In this document: one piece after another, positions 63,203-64,000 of the stretch
Position numbering within the stretch: position 1 is the first letter of the stretch
Layout of the letters: each line of letters opens with the position of its first letter
DNA from: Knoellia sp. p5-6-4
GTDB taxonomy: Bacteria; Actinomycetota; Actinomycetes; Actinomycetales; Dermatophilaceae
DNA length: 64,000 nt
Assembly (NCBI RefSeq): GCF_029222705.1
Contig: NZ_JARGZF010000001.1
Span: 802,437 to 866,436 of the forward strand
Direction: 5' to 3'
The notes under the pieces: generated by a model
Database searches by the model: none
The model's input: the letters and a program-made list of their open reading frames with translations, nothing else
What the model was told of the DNA's origin: nothing
Translations under genes and position numbers: made by a program

Positions 63203-64000
63203 TCAGGCCACGCAGCCGCCGAGCGCGATGGTGTCGTCGATCGACTTGATCTGCTGCTGCACGGCACCGAGCTGCTGTTGCAGCGTGGCCAGCGTCGCCT
63301 TCTGCGTGGCGATCGCCTCCTTGTTGGCCTTCTTCTGGGCCTCCAGGCTGCGCAGCGTCACCTGCGCCTCGGTCACCTGCTTGTCGAGCGTGCTCAGCTC
63401 GCCCTGCAGCGACTTCAGCTGGGCCTCGGCGGCTGAGATCTCGTCGTTGAGCGCGGTGAGCTGGGCCAGCAGTGGGGCGACCCGTGCCTGGAGGGACAGG
63501 ATCTCGTTCTCCGTCGCGGCGATTCGGCCGTTGAGGTCCTCCAGCTGCGCGACGAGCGTGTCCATCTGCGCGGTGAGCGAGGCGATCTCGCCCTGCTTGG
63601 CGGCCACCGCCGCGTCGCCCTGGGCGACGGCGGACTCCAGGGCCGGCAGCTGCGCCTGGAGGTCGGCGATCTCGCGCTCCTTGGCGGCGACCGCGTCGTT
63701 CGCGGCAGCCAGGGCCGCCTCGGCCCGGGCAAGCTCGGCCCTGCGCGTCTCGAGGACGGTCCGCTGGTCGGCGACCGCCTGGCGGGCGGCCTCGAGCCCC
63801 TCGGTCAGGCCAGGCAGCGCGGCCTCGAGCTCGTCGACGACCTGCTGCTGGGCGGCGACCTCCGCGTTGGCGGCAGCCAGCGCTTCCTGCAGCGCCGGCA
63901 GCTCGCCCCTGAGGGTGGCGAGCTCGCCCTGCTTGGCCGTCACGGCGGCGTTGGCCGACGTGACCGCCTCCTGCAGCGCCGGGAGCTGACCCTGGAGCGT
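63203..64000 (-). CDS. long coiled-coil protein, C-terminal part
   Basis: At least 265 residues remain and the frame is still open at the right edge of the window. Nearly the whole sequence is Ala/Gln/Leu/Glu heptads. Two adjoining ~28-residue units start LQGQLPALQEAVTSANAAVT and LRGELPALQEALAAANAEVA. It ends QQIKSIDDTIALGGCVA with a single Cys. No TM or globular domain is in the visible part. Function unknown; it could be a structural, secreted or envelope-spanning filament protein. The 138-nt gap to the SLATT-like gene means they could be co-transcribed. Confidence 0.75.
   Translation of the reverse strand, partial: TLQGQLPALQEAVTSANAAVTAKQGELATLRGELPALQEALAAANAEVAAQQQVVDELEAALPGLTEGLEAARQAVADQRTVLETRRAELARAEAALAAANDAVAAKEREIADLQAQLPALESAVAQGDAAVAAKQGEIASLTAQMDTLVAQLEDLNGRIAATENEILSLQARVAPLLAQLTALNDEISAAEAQLKSLQGELSTLDKQVTEAQVTLRSLEAQKKANKEAIATQKATLATLQQQLGAVQQQIKSIDDTIALGGCVA

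Overview
The window reads as chromosomal DNA of a high-GC Gram-positive bacterium (Actinomycetota). The evidence is about 70% GC by eye, many GTG/TTG starts, ATGA/GTGA/TGATG gene overlaps, a fused Kgd-type 2-oxoglutarate dehydrogenase, a Rho factor with an Arg/Asp-rich insert, nickel superoxide dismutase and the gene order argS-lysA-hom-thrC-thrB-rho. The frequent GGTATGCCG-type word and the gene content make a Micrococcales member near the Intrasporangiaceae the best guess. That placement is inference, not a database result. No rRNA, CRISPR array, integrase or insertion sequence was seen.

Layout. 0-5.4 kb: end of a PQQ-type beta-propeller gene, then a four-gene operon on the minus strand (receiver, HEAT-repeat protein, membrane glycosyltransferase, sensor kinase) joined by four-base overlaps. 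5.5-7.8 kb: ABC exporter operon. 7.9-17.3 kb: rho, the threonine/lysine genes, argS and a single-domain receiver. 17.3-23.1 kb: tRNA-Arg(CCG), a nuclease-like gene, two CNNM/CBS proteins and a second ABC exporter, with four copies of a 62-bp palindromic element. 23.2-32.4 kb: kgd, DUF2252, SGNH hydrolase, DUF6104, several unknown genes and a medium-chain reductase.

32.5-54.5 kb is a cell-surface glycan region: a secreted propeller/FN3 protein, a GT2, a BY-kinase/chain-length regulator, and a compact HprK-like/PqqD-like/nucleotidyltransferase/PqqD-like operon facing a small secreted protein. Next come rmlB and rmlA flanked by decayed rmlD and rmlC, and then a lower-GC block. That block holds a di-N-acetylbacillosamine-type set (4,6-dehydratase, aminotransferase, phosphoglycosyltransferase, acetyltransferase), GT4, GT2, Wzx-type flippase, EpsG-like polymerase and pyruvyltransferase. 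Together these genes could make a nucleotide-activated amino sugar, start a repeat unit on a lipid carrier, extend and decorate it, flip it and polymerise it, with the BY-kinase controlling length or export. The GC of the 46.8-54.6 kb part falls and the genome-wide GTATGCC word disappears there, which suggests acquired DNA.

54.5-64 kb: malic enzyme, a polar amino-acid ABC importer, sodX-sodN, a DUF3311/SSS monocarboxylate-type symporter pair, a SLATT-like two-TM protein and the C-terminal part of a long coiled-coil protein.

Four things stand out. (1) A HprK-like/PqqD/NTP_transf_5 operon without a known substrate. (2) A 62-bp palindrome family. (3) An over-represented GTATGCC word that also forms terminator stems as inverted pairs. 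(4) TANNNT -10 boxes placed 6-9 nt before start codons, implying many leaderless mRNAs.
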